A DNA stretch of 64,000 nucleotides from Zopfochytrium polystomum (taxonomy: Eukaryota > Chytridiomycota > Chytridiomycetes > Chytridiales > Chytridiaceae), in NCBI GenBank assembly GCA_025765615.1, contig JAIVFJ010000045.1, forward strand, positions 186,001 through 250,000, in the 5' to 3' direction. Positions 11,504 to 20,577 of this stretch are shown one piece after another (position 1 is the first letter of the stretch; each line of letters starts with the position of its first letter). Under the pieces are notes generated by a model. The model ran no database searches and was not told the origin of the DNA. It saw only the letters and a program-made list of their open reading frames with translations. A program made the position numbers and the translations under genes.

Positions 11504-12013
11504 TCAAAGCATTTCCGGGTACCAGCCTCCGTAGATAGTGGCATGCGACAGGCCCAGCTCGGGGTACGCGAGCAGCGGGCGGTAGTTCAGTACGCCGTCG
11601 TCGAGATAAGCTCGTCTGTTACGTAATTTTAAGGGGGAACGTGGAGATGGGCACCAACACGATAAGGAAAAAGGAAAAAGGAAAAACAAAAAAAAACAAA
11701 AAGAAAACAATCAGAATAGAAATAAAACGGAAAAGCAGACGCCCACTGCCACCCCCGCGATTACCTCCTGGCCGGCTCCTCCACCCGCTCCTGGCGCCTC
11801 GCACCACTTCTACCGACGCCAGCGGCGGCTGCGGCGGCCTGCTGCTGGTGCTGGTGATGCTGCTGTGTCGCCGCGGGACCCACCCGCTGCGGCGCGCGCT
11901 GCATCGAGCTCGACAGCTTGTGCCAGGTCGTGGCGGCACGGCTCTGCAGCGAACGTGGGTGCTGCTGCTGTTGCTGATGGTGGGTCTGTGGATGATGGCG
12001 GTTGAGTGGCTGG

Positions 12014-12051
<38 letters not shown>

Positions 12052-12228
12052 ATGGGGGGCGGTTGAGCGCGGCTGGCGGGGGCGGGGTCGCGGCGGCGGC
12101 GCGGGGACGGCTGCGGCGGGGGTGGTTGTTGTTGTTGTTGTTCTAGTTGTTGTTGTTGGTTCGGCAGGGGACGAGGACGAGCGCGACCACGGCAACAGGG
12201 GCCGGCGGAATGATGGCGGGCGAGGCAT
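11504..12228 (-). CDS. Gln-rich small protein with a conserved-looking 37-residue C-terminus
   Basis: Two exons: 11765-12228 and 11504-11615, with a 149-nt intron (GTAATC...TAACAG) that joins EEPARR to RAYLDDGVLNYRPLLAYPEL, giving 191 residues. The N-terminus (MPRPPSFRRPLLPWSR) is basic and could be a mitochondrial presequence. The middle is low complexity: poly-Thr, Pro/Arg, and a polyglutamine run encoded by a CAG repeat (CTG on the plus strand, about 12016-12051). The ordered part is the tail, ending GLSHATIYGGWYPEML. I do not recognise the family. A GAGT/CTCA repeat starts 30 nt upstream of the ATG. Confidence 0.6.
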
Positions 12229-12258
12229 GCTTCCTTGTTCTTTCTTCTTAGCAAGGGG

Positions 12259-12301
12259 TGAGAGAGTGAGTGAGAGAGTGAGTGAGTGAGTGAGTGAGTG
12301 A
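12259..12301. repeat. GAGT microsatellite
   Basis: Tandem GAGT with a few GAGA units, directly 5' of the minus-strand Gln-rich gene (ATG at 12228), where it reads CTCA on the coding strand. Confidence 0.9.
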
Positions 12302-12522
12302 TGTGGAATAGTGTGACGACGACGGGGGGAAGAGGCGGGGTGGTGGTGGTGGTGGGTCGGGTGCTTGTGTGTATTACTATTTTTGAATTTTTATTACTGG
12401 GTGGTTGGGTGTGATGGACATGTGTGTGTGGAGGCACTGTGGCGTTGGAACCAAAACGGGAAGGATCGACGCCAAGCCTGGTTTGATTTGCGAAAAGACA
12501 ATCCTTGGAGCGAGAGGGAGAG

Positions 12523-12523
12523 C

Positions 12524-12562
<39 letters not shown>
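12523..12562. repeat. GACA microsatellite
   Basis: About ten uninterrupted GACA units. Confidence 0.95.
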
Positions 12563-12563
<1 letters not shown>

Positions 12564-12604
12564 TGGAGAGTCAGAGCGGAGGAGAGAGGCAGACCAGACA
12601 AGAC

Positions 12605-12625
12605 CAATCAATCAATCAATCAATC
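12605..12625. repeat. AATC microsatellite
   Basis: About five AATC units, followed by an ATC-rich stretch. Confidence 0.9.
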
Positions 12626-14281
12626 ATCGATCATCATGCACTCACTGCACTCACGACAACCGCGTGGTTGCGCCACCCACGCCCAGTAACGCCACCCATG
12701 GAACACGCCAAAGACAGGCCAGGCCCAGCCACCCAGCCACCCAGCCAGCCCCATCATCGCACTACGCAATCCATCATTCGCGGACGGACGACCAACCCAG
12801 CCAGCAGATCACATGATTATTACCTAATCAAAAGAGTGCCGCGCCGCTCGGTGCAACCCACAATAACGAGCGCAAGTTCGTTGAACAAATGCATTTACAA
12901 GTGATTGCTGACAGCCGTACCGATTCGCCAGATCGCCAAGCTCGCAGCCTCCCCCAACATTGATTTTTCGAGTCGACTCAACCTCGACTAATAATAGTGT
13001 AGTGCAAACCCATCAACAACGAACCAGGGAACCAATTTTAGAAATCCGGGCAGGAATAATAAAAAAGAATTTGATGAGATTCTCAAATATCTCATGTTAA
13101 GGTGTTGGTCATGGTTTCGGAGATCTTACTTTACTGCGATGCGTATAACAAATCACATACACATCTCTCTATTTATTAAATGTAGGGATCGAAGAAGGAA
13201 AATGAGGAAGAAAAACCTACTCCGGCGCGTCCCGCCGAATCAGCGAGCAGGCGCTAGCCGGGATCATTTCCGACACTCCCGGAACCACGGCCCCGGAGTG
13301 CAGAACACGTTCCTCAAATGAAAGGGGCGTGGCTAACTGCCGGGAGTGGAGAGCGGAGCCCACAACAACGCAACATACAGTCGATCGCCTCCCGTTTCGC
13401 CGTTCTACTGCGCTTGCATCGCCGCCCACCAAGGCGACGGCCTCGCCAACGGAGCCTCCAAAAGCGTCTTGCGCGAGCACTTTTGACTGAGAATGTTGCA
13501 GGTTGCAGATGGCATTGGCTCGCGCCGTTGCTTCGACAAGTAACGTGGAAGCAGAAGTTATCATGAACCGTAATGTTGATTGCACCGGATGCTGCAACGA
13601 CACCATGACCGCGCGCTACGTCTTGGCTTGGGATTGAGGTTCGTCCCGCTGTGGTGGAAAAGCATACTTTACCTGGCTGGGGCAACGGGTGATCACGAAA
13701 GGCGCGCGGCATGTTTCCATTGCATACACACGGGACCCGTGCCGGGCATTGTTCGCCGTAGATGAACAAGGCGGCTCAATTTTCTTCCCTGCTGTTACCT
13801 GTCCCAGTTCCTCATTTCCTTGCCTTTGATGAGACGAGAAAAAAAAAGGCGCCCACAGTCCGTTGTCACTGCTAGCTGCGACGAAGTTGGTGTACCTTTG
13901 CTGGGTCTCTCTAGATATTAAGTTCTCCTTTCCTTTTCTATACAATTATGAGTTTCTAGTCATCATGACAGTGCTTATGCCGTTGATGGTTGTTAGCATT
14001 ATGTATGTGCCGCAGTCAGGTCCAACCGAGAGAGATTGGCGATGTCACGGTTCAAACTCGTTAATAGAGAATGGAATACCCACTTCTATATGCACTTTGA
14101 ATTCCCAATTTTACAATGGTCCCTTGTCATATTGTCCAGAGTTCCCCATTCTCTACCGTTTTTAGAAATCCTTGGAAAGGAGGTGGCCACGTTCCGAGTT
14201 TCTTCCTCTGTTGAAATAACTTTGCCTCCACTCCACGTCCAATACTTTATTAAGGGAAGAATATTACAAAGCGCACCACCC

Positions 14282-16164
14282 TCACGCATCCTGGTCGTCG
14301 TCCTTGAAATTCGCCATTGGATCTTCGAACCCCATTTTCTTCATCCGGTACGCCTCCAGCTCCTCCTCGGTGACCGTCTGTGTTCTGGTGCAGAGAATTG
14401 TACCGCTTCTTTTTCGACAGCGGGCCTCCATCCTCGTCGTCGTGTACGACTCCTTTCTGCCGGCGGTCCTCCTCCTCCAACGCCCGTTTCAGCTTCTCCC
14501 TGTCGATTTCCACATCGCCCTCACCCAGGCGCTCCCCTTTGCCCTTCCTCTTCTTCTCCTCCAGGGCTCGTCCCGCTGCCAGGTCCTTCGACGCCTTGAC
14601 CAAGTGCGCCTCCAGCAAGGTTTTGGGCGGTGCCTTACCGCTGCCCTCAAGGAGCTTCACGGACGCCCGGGCAGCTTCCTTTCCTGCTTCGCCGGTGCAG
14701 TAGGCGGCTTTCGAAAAAGAGTGGCAGCAGGCAAAGCCCCACCGTCCGTCCGACCAATACGATCCCCAAACGCTCGTATGGTTCAACAGGAACACGTCCT
14801 CGTCGTACTTTGACCGCACCTTGATGCGCTCCTGCCCCTTGATGATCTTTCCCGTTTGCGAGTACTCGACGTACGCTTCTGTTTGCGCCAGCAGCAGTTC
14901 TTTCGGGGGCGCATCTAAGTGCTCCTCGCCACCGTACTTTTCCAAGATGGACTTGTGCTGCTGACTCGGCCACCTTGTCCTTTTTCGTCACGTACTGCCT
15001 GTAAAGCAACTCGCCCTGCGTCGGGTTCGCGTTCAGGTTCACGTCCGTGTTGCCTCTGTCGGCCGCGTCCCACGCAAACTTTTGGAGCTGGGCCATCTGC
15101 GGCGCGTCGCCTGTCCAACGAACAAAGTTGTCGCCAGCGTACGTCAGCTTCGTCGGGTCCTTCTCTTGGTTTGGGTTGTCGCGCATAGACCGAGTCTTTG
15201 GGTCGTAGTATGCCGAGTTGACATCCAGGTTGAGGAGGTACTTTGCAGTGTCCTCACGGATACGCAGGTTCCGCACCGTCGTCCGCGACTTGGTGTCCAG
15301 CTTCTGCCCGACGGCCTCGGCAGATTCGGCGTACTTGTCCTCGTCTTTTTCCAGATCCTCGTCCTCCTCGTCGTCGATCGCCACTCCGACGCCAGCCTCC
15401 TTCTCCGGCCCTACTTTGGGAGCGGGCACGTCCGACGCAGACCCCGACGCCGCGGCCGCCTCGGCGAGCTTGCGCTGCGCCTCCTCCTCTCGCTTCTGCC
15501 TCCGCTTTTGCTCGATTAACTCGTACTCTTCGACAACCTTGGAGTGGTCCGACGGGTCGTAACCGTTCCAACGGTCTCGTTTCGCCTCGAATCCAAGCTG
15601 GATGTTTTGGACGAGTTCGTCGGGAGCGATGTTTTTGTTGGTGTGCTTTGCTCCGAGCTTTCGAGGTCGATCGACGCAGTCCCGCGATTTGTGGGTCATC
15701 GCACCGCTGTTAATGCGAGGGAAAAGCGACAGATTAATCACAGGTCGCTTACGACGACGTGGAGGAAGCCGTACCAATTCTCACAGGCGCCCTTGCGGAA
15801 CTTTTTTCGCCGCACCCACAAAGGTGCCACGATTGTACCACTGGCCAATCGTCGACTCGTTGAAGTCGTCCTTTCTGTCCGCGCTGGTGCTTGAGGGTTG
15901 GGTGATTGATGTCGAGGTACCATGGTGCCTGCGAGATGTACTGCGGAATGTGCGGATTGATGTCTCTGCCGGTCTCCGGATCCGACCTCTGCCGGGAGGG
16001 TACCACTGTGTTAAGGAATAGGATCGCGATCGCCCAACCCTCGTCAGTATGCAGCTGAAGCGCCTCACGCAAAGTAGATCTGAGGACACTTACGCCTTGC
16101 GCTGCTCCTCGATGACCTTCTGCCGCTTGAAGTCCTCGCGACTAAGCTTCCCCGCCTGCGACAT
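14282..16164 (-). CDS. SLU7: pre-mRNA splicing factor SLU7, four single-base frame breaks
   Basis: Second-step splicing factor that helps 3' splice-site choice; nuclear. Exons: 16094-16164 ([20 protein letters not shown]), 15775-15986 and 14282-15706. Introns are 15987-16093 and 15707-15774. All diagnostic blocks are present: [25 protein letters not shown], the CCHC zinc knuckle [14 protein letters not shown] (split by the second intron), [109 protein letters not shown] and [19 protein letters not shown]. The frame must be advanced by one base near 15872 (before DDFNES), in the run 15802-15807 (before FRKGACEN), near 14955 (before KSILEK) and near 14378 (before TVTEEE). Because the gene is essential in model fungi and otherwise perfectly conserved, the breaks are probably not in the real gene. 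Confidence 0.92.
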
Positions 16165-16376
16165 GTCAGCTTAACTTCTGATTGGATGAAGACTGCCCAA
16201 TAGGGAACAGAAAAGGTTTGAATGAGGCCAACACGCTCATTTTTATTTCGCGTTAATCTCAAGAACTGTGGAGGCCCAATGGACCAAGAGAGTAACGGTG
16301 ATTCAGTTTGTGAAAGAAGTTAAATGAGGTTGCGGATGCAAGAGATGAAAAAGTATGCAGCGCCCTACTCCCCTCG

Positions 16377-17504
16377 TCATATGGCAAACACTCTCGAGCT
16401 GTCGTACCCCTCCACGTTCTGGGCCGGGTCGTCCTTCGGATACCCAACCTGATTGGCAACGACTCGCGTCCCCTTCACCACCATATCGACCGAATAATGC
16501 GTGTGCCCAAAACACCACGTGTGCACCCGGTCGGGCCCAAACAAGTGCTCCAAGCTGCACCCCAGCGTCTGTTGCATCGGGCTCGGCTGCGGATTCAACT
16601 GCGGGTTCGCGGTGCCCCTCAGTGACGGCGCGTGGTGCGTCACGACGAGGACGCGAGGAGGCGTCGCGTGCGGGTGCGTTCGCATCGCGGGTGGCGGACC
16701 GCTGTCGCCAGTGCTCCCCGCGCGGTACGCCCGCCAGATCGCATCGAGCTCCGCAACAAGCCAGTTGCGGTCCTCGTCGTGCATCGCGCGGTAGTCTTCC
16801 GCCGAGATTTTGCGCGACCGGCGGCTGCGGTGCGCCGACCCCGCGGTCGTCGGCCCCGGGGCGTAGATTTTCTTGAACGGGAACAGCTTGCTGGTGATGT
16901 ACGCTTCGATCTCCGGGTCGGTCGTCAGCGGCGACCAGAGGGTGCACCCGAGGACGATCAGGTTGTGCGTCGGGATCAGGTCGTCGATCCGCGTGCGGTT
17001 GAGGAACACGAAGCGCGGATTAGCGACTGGAACGGCGGTATGCGACGGCGCGGTCGTTGTTGCAGTAGGCGGTTCTACCCCGGCATCGATCTCGGACGAC
17101 AGCTGCGGTGGGTGCGGAGAGCGGCGGTTGAACTCTTCAACAAGGCGGGCGATCTGGACGTTCGACTCGGCCAGCGTGGATCCGTACGGCTCACGGTTTC
17201 CCGCGAGAATAAAGATTCGCTTAAACCTTCCAGAGTCGGCCGCGTACAGGATGAAATCAGAGTAGCGAGCGTCCTTGTGCGGGCTGCCAATGTCGCCTCC
17301 CAAGATGAGGTAGTCGGCTGTGCGAGTCGGGTTGATCACGCGGATGTGTGGGTGGTCAAAGTGAGCTTGATTTGCGAAGCATTCGGTGTGCACGTCCGAC
17401 ATCAGTGCGAATCTGAAGGGTAACGCCCGCGACGGCGAGTTGGAGGCGGCCGTCTCCTGTGCTGCGGGCTCCCCTTCTGTGGCTTGTGCAAGGATCATCG
17501 ACAT
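16377..17504 (-). CDS. calcineurin-like metallophosphoesterase with GNHE changed to GNRE
   Basis: Intact single-exon gene, 375 residues. Metal-site motifs in order: SDVHTE (D37, H39), LGGDIG (D71), LAGNREPYGS (N103), VVTHHAP and CFGHTH. The family has GNHE at the third motif; here codon 104 is Arg (CGT), which removes the histidine that normally assists catalysis while keeping the metal-binding Asn. Residues 120-165 and 215-290 are low-complexity insertions. The end (TRVVANQVGYPKDD...SSRVFAI) is typical of cytosolic fungal members with unknown substrate. Either the enzyme is impaired, or the base is a sequence error (CAT/CAC to CGT). It lies tail-to-head with SLU7, 212 nt apart, both on the minus strand. 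Confidence 0.88.
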   Translation of the reverse strand: MSMILAQATEGEPAAQETAASNSPSRALPFRFALMSDVHTECFANQAHFDHPHIRVINPTRTADYLILGGDIGSPHKDARYSDFILYAADSGRFKRIFILAGNREPYGSTLAESNVQIARLVEEFNRRSPHPPQLSSEIDAGVEPPTATTTAPSHTAVPVANPRFVFLNRTRIDDLIPTHNLIVLGCTLWSPLTTDPEIEAYITSKLFPFKKIYAPGPTTAGSAHRSRRSRKISAEDYRAMHDEDRNWLVAELDAIWRAYRAGSTGDSGPPPAMRTHPHATPPRVLVVTHHAPSLRGTANPQLNPQPSPMQQTLGCSLEHLFGPDRVHTWCFGHTHYSVDMVVKGTRVVANQVGYPKDDPAQNVEGYDSSRVFAI

Positions 17505-17852
17505 TTCTGTCTTTGGAGTGGCGAAGTCGCAGGGCTAAGTATATGTGTGTTTTGTGCAAACCTGCTTTTTGGTGATTCTGCTTCTTCCATTCAAAAACTG
17601 GCCCACATGTTCACTCCACCCTCTTATTATTGTGTTTGCAGGTGATCCAATCCCACCAGTGATCCCTCTGTCCGCTTCCCTGGGAGGAGTGAGGAGTTAT
17701 TGCAGTACGGTATCATACCCGCCATCCGTCTCGAACGAGCGATCACTCGGCACTGTTTATTCGCTTTTATTGACTCAATAAGAAAAACAACGGCACACCA
17801 CAGTCCGCTCGGTGCCGAGCACCGACCCAATGTCCCAATGCAAGCACAACCG

Positions 17853-18800
17853 TCACGCCACAAGCTGGCTGACGTCTTCCTCCACAGGCGGCCCGCCGTA
17901 AGGGTCGTAGCGCGTGACGCGACGGGGCACGGCGAGGCCGGCCCTGCTCATCAGCGCCCGCACCGCCGCGGCGCCAAAGCCGGGCTGCAAGAGCACGCTG
18001 CAGACCTCATCCAGGAGCGCGGCGTCGGCGTCCGGTACGGTGCCGTCAAAGTGCGCCGACATGATGCCCCAGTCGTCCCAGAGCAGCATCTCCTTCTTGT
18101 CGAGCGACGCCAGGTCGTGCACCACGTTGTGCGCGAGGTACGGCCAGCCGCGAAGACCCGGCAGCTCGATTTTGGGCGCGACGACGTAGACGGCCGGGTC
18201 GACGGCGCCGCGGCGCGCCGCGGCCCACGCCTCGGGTCCGGCCTGGAAGTCGCGGGGCGACAGGTCGAACCAGTCGACGCCGCTGGCAGTGTCGTCGCCA
18301 GGGGCGCGCTCGGCGTCAACGCGCCGCCAACGGCCCTCGGCGGCGTCCCACAGCTCGGCGACGGCGTGGTCGAGCATGAGGCCCGGGACAAAGTAAGCTG
18401 CAAAGCCGACGCGCACGCGGGCGGGGATGCCCTTGTGGCGGGCGGCGGCGACGAGCAGGAGTGCGGCGTCGCGGCAGCATCCGACGGTGCGGGCGTCGGG
18501 CGGGCGCGCGGCGGCGAGGGACGGGTTGCGTGCGACGAGGCGCGCGAGGGCGACGGCTGCTGTGCGCGTGTGGATCTCGGCGCGGCGGTCGGGGCGCACG
18601 TGGGAGGCTTGGGCGCGGTAGTGCAGCACTAGCTGCGAGGCGGCGGTCTGCAGGGCGCGCGAGTCGGCGGCGGCGTCGGGCAGGGCGTCGAGGGCGGCGA
18701 GGACCGCAGCGTCGGTGCCCGGGTCGGTGACGCGGCTCTGGGTCGCCCAGAACGCGGGCGTCTCCGCCTTCGTGGTCAGTGTCGAAGCGAGTGCGGACAT
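17853..18800 (-). CDS. transglutaminase-like protein, paralogue 2 (intact)
   Basis: Intronless, 315 residues. Predicted triad of the transglutaminase fold: Cys109 in TVGCCRDAALLL, His145 in LDHAVAELWD and Asp162 in RWRRVDAER. Also GIPARVRVGFAAYF, GVDWFDLSP, LRGWPYLAHNVVHDLASLDK, EMLLWDDWG and the ending DPYGGPPVEEDV. The layout resembles a family common in bacteria (GNCRD, GVPARVRVGF, EDHWVCEYW, NLVRDLAALNKVE) more than eukaryotic protein-crosslinking transglutaminases or PNGase. With the plus-strand paralogue at 9152-10244 it forms a pair in opposite orientation about 8 kb apart. Lack of introns in an intron-rich neighbourhood fits acquisition from bacteria followed by duplication. No signal peptide; substrate unknown. 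Confidence 0.88.
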   Translation of the reverse strand: MSALASTLTTKAETPAFWATQSRVTDPGTDAAVLAALDALPDAAADSRALQTAASQLVLHYRAQASHVRPDRRAEIHTRTAAVALARLVARNPSLAAARPPDARTVGCCRDAALLLVAAARHKGIPARVRVGFAAYFVPGLMLDHAVAELWDAAEGRWRRVDAERAPGDDTASGVDWFDLSPRDFQAGPEAWAAARRGAVDPAVYVVAPKIELPGLRGWPYLAHNVVHDLASLDKKEMLLWDDWGIMSAHFDGTVPDADAALLDEVCSVLLQPGFGAAAVRALMSRAGLAVPRRVTRYDPYGGPPVEEDVSQLVA

Positions 18801-19401
18801 GGCCGAGTTGGCAAAGTCACAAATTTTGGCAAAGTCGGTCCGTTTGGCTGATGATACAACGCCTCACTTGCTTTTGCGACGAAGTCCCACCCAAAAGCTG
18901 AGCTTCAACCGCCACCAACAAAGCGCTTGTCGGAGGGAAAGAATGATGCGTGAGGCTTCACAGCTTCAATGATGTCCCAATTCCATTCAACGTTACATAA
19001 AAGGCGTTTGAAATGCGGAAGATCCAGTGCACTCCCAGAATTTCTGTGATTGCAACATACAACTTATGCCAAGTTATATTGAGTTGTGTGGAGCATATTG
19101 AACTGTGGAAGACAGACCGGGAACAATCAATGAAAACAAAATATGAGGATGGAAATAGCATGGAAATAAAGGCAAATCGCTGAACACGGCCTCAACAACT
19201 ACATGCAAGAAAAAAAAAAAAAAAAAATGGAGGCTGCTCGGGTTCCACTGTGAAACCACCAGAGCAATCCACCCAGAAAACTCAGACACAAGCTCGCGGC
19301 GCAAGCTGCGCCGCGTGTCGTCTCGTTGCCGTTCCCTGGTGCCGTCGACGCCTTCGTCCATCCGGCAGCTTATTTTTGGCGTCCATCGATAAGTCTGTGA
19401 T
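18801..19401. other. intergenic region
   Basis: Contains an A run at about 19209-19226. No gene seen. Confidence 0.5.
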
Positions 19402-19641
19402 TCAGTGGAGGTTGTGCCCCGCGAGGGTGGTGTACAGAGCCGGTGGCTTCTTCTCGCTCGTCTTGCGGGGCTTTCCGACTGGCGAAGCGGCGTCGTAGGA
19501 CAAAGAAGGCGACGAGGGCGTCGAGCTGGGGAGCGGGTCCATCGAGGACACCGCCGAGACGTTGGAGAGACGGCGCGGGCGGAGCAAGGGGCTCTCCGTC
19601 GAGAAAGAAGCAGTGGTGGGGACGGCGAGCGTGGTGGTCAT
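19402..19641 (-). CDS. small Ser/Pro-rich hypothetical protein
   Basis: 79 residues beginning MTTTLAVPTTASFSTESPLL and ending PPALYTTLAGHNLH. It is rich in Ser, Pro and Thr with RRLS- and RKTS-like possible kinase sites. Support is indirect: clean codon use, and a TATAAAG box on the same strand about 125 nt upstream of the ATG. No homologue is recognised, and a further exon on either side cannot be excluded. Confidence 0.4.
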   Translation of the reverse strand: MTTTLAVPTTASFSTESPLLRPRRLSNVSAVSSMDPLPSSTPSSPSLSYDAASPVGKPRKTSEKKPPALYTTLAGHNLH

Positions 19642-19765
19642 TGCTGTTTGGTCTGGAAGTTAACTTGAAGTTGGTCGGCTGAAAGTGTTTTTGAGAGTTG
19701 CTCGCTGAGGATGAGATTCCGGTTGTGCTTGTTGCCTGAGTTTGCAGAGAAGGCAACGCGTCCCG

Positions 19766-19772
19766 CTTTATA
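19766..19772 (-). promoter_or_regulatory. possible TATA box of the small minus-strand gene
   Basis: TATAAAG on the minus strand within a short AT-rich stretch, 125 nt before the ATG at 19641. Position only; no functional evidence. Confidence 0.35.
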
Positions 19773-20006
19773 CAAATAGCGCTGTTTCATCTCCTACCCT
19801 CTTTTGCCGTGGGCACTTTCGTGGGGAGACCCCACGGATTTTGGAAAACCATGGGGGTGGTCGTTCAATCAAAGGATATGTCTTCAATCAGTCCTAACAA
19901 ATACAACAAACTCGTCATTATTCTCGCTGAGAAAGCGTGAACAACGTTCTCTCTGCTGGCAAATTGACTTGTGGCATTACAGGTTCATTGTCGAAACTCA
20001 TAAATA

Positions 20007-20563
20007 ATGGACTCTTCGTTGGTGAGACGCTGCGCGGCATTGAACGATGTTGACATCGGCCCCATGCACCCCCAACTGGCTGTTATACTCCCAGCAGCAG
20101 AGCTGCTAACCAGCTTTGCGTCGCTGCAATCGGGTGCCGATGGACAACGCTGCCGAGGATTTGGGCCGTCGATGACTCCTCGATAACGCTCTGGTGGGCC
20201 GCCTTTGAAGCGAGGGGAGTTCATGTACGAATGTCGGCTGAGCGCGTTGGACTCCTTGGGCCGACCCGGGCGTTGCTTGGCTGTCCCTTTTTCGCGACGC
20301 TGCGCCGGTCGAACCGTCCGTGCGGCGAGGCTCTCCAGCCACCTGGCGCGGGACGAGTACTTAACGCCGCCCAATGGGCTTCATCGCTCATTTCTCTGTC
20401 CCGCTTGCTAAAAACGTTCTTCAGAAGTCCATCCGTGGGGCGGCAGCCGGGAGAGTGCCGCTGGAGGCGGGCATCAACGCCTTCGTCTCCTCTGTTTTTT
20501 GTCGCCTGCGCGCGTGTGAGGCCGGCGGATGCTGTTAATTGTCTGGGGACTGGCAATAATTGA
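20007..20563 (+). pseudogene. possible broken gene, F-box-like neighbourhood
   Basis: From the ATG at 20007 the frame reads MDSSLVRRCAALNDVDIGPM and continues plausibly to about 20150. A shift near 20145 then gives RIWAVDDSSITLWWAAFEAR and an open frame to the stop at 20563. No frame alone covers the stretch. The pieces look protein-like but match no domain I know. This may be a decayed relative of the chytrid F-box-type genes, or chance. Low confidence. Confidence 0.25.
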
Positions 20564-20577
20564 ATCCTAATATAAGT

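Larger units (their letters stand above)
12229..14281. other. gene-poor stretch with microsatellites
   Basis: Contains the three microsatellites above. The part 13200-13770 is GC-richer, with overlapping ORFs on both strands up to 151 residues but no motif I recognise. The part 13800-14240 is AT-rich. No gene supported. Confidence 0.5.

Noticed and set aside
11619..12611. 330-residue minus-strand ORF spanning microsatellites
   Set aside because: Made of translated repeats and intron sequence; the Gln-rich gene uses another frame.
13217..13606. 129-residue minus-strand ORF (and overlapping ORFs on both strands)
   Set aside because: No recognisable domain, competing frames of similar length; not enough to call a gene.
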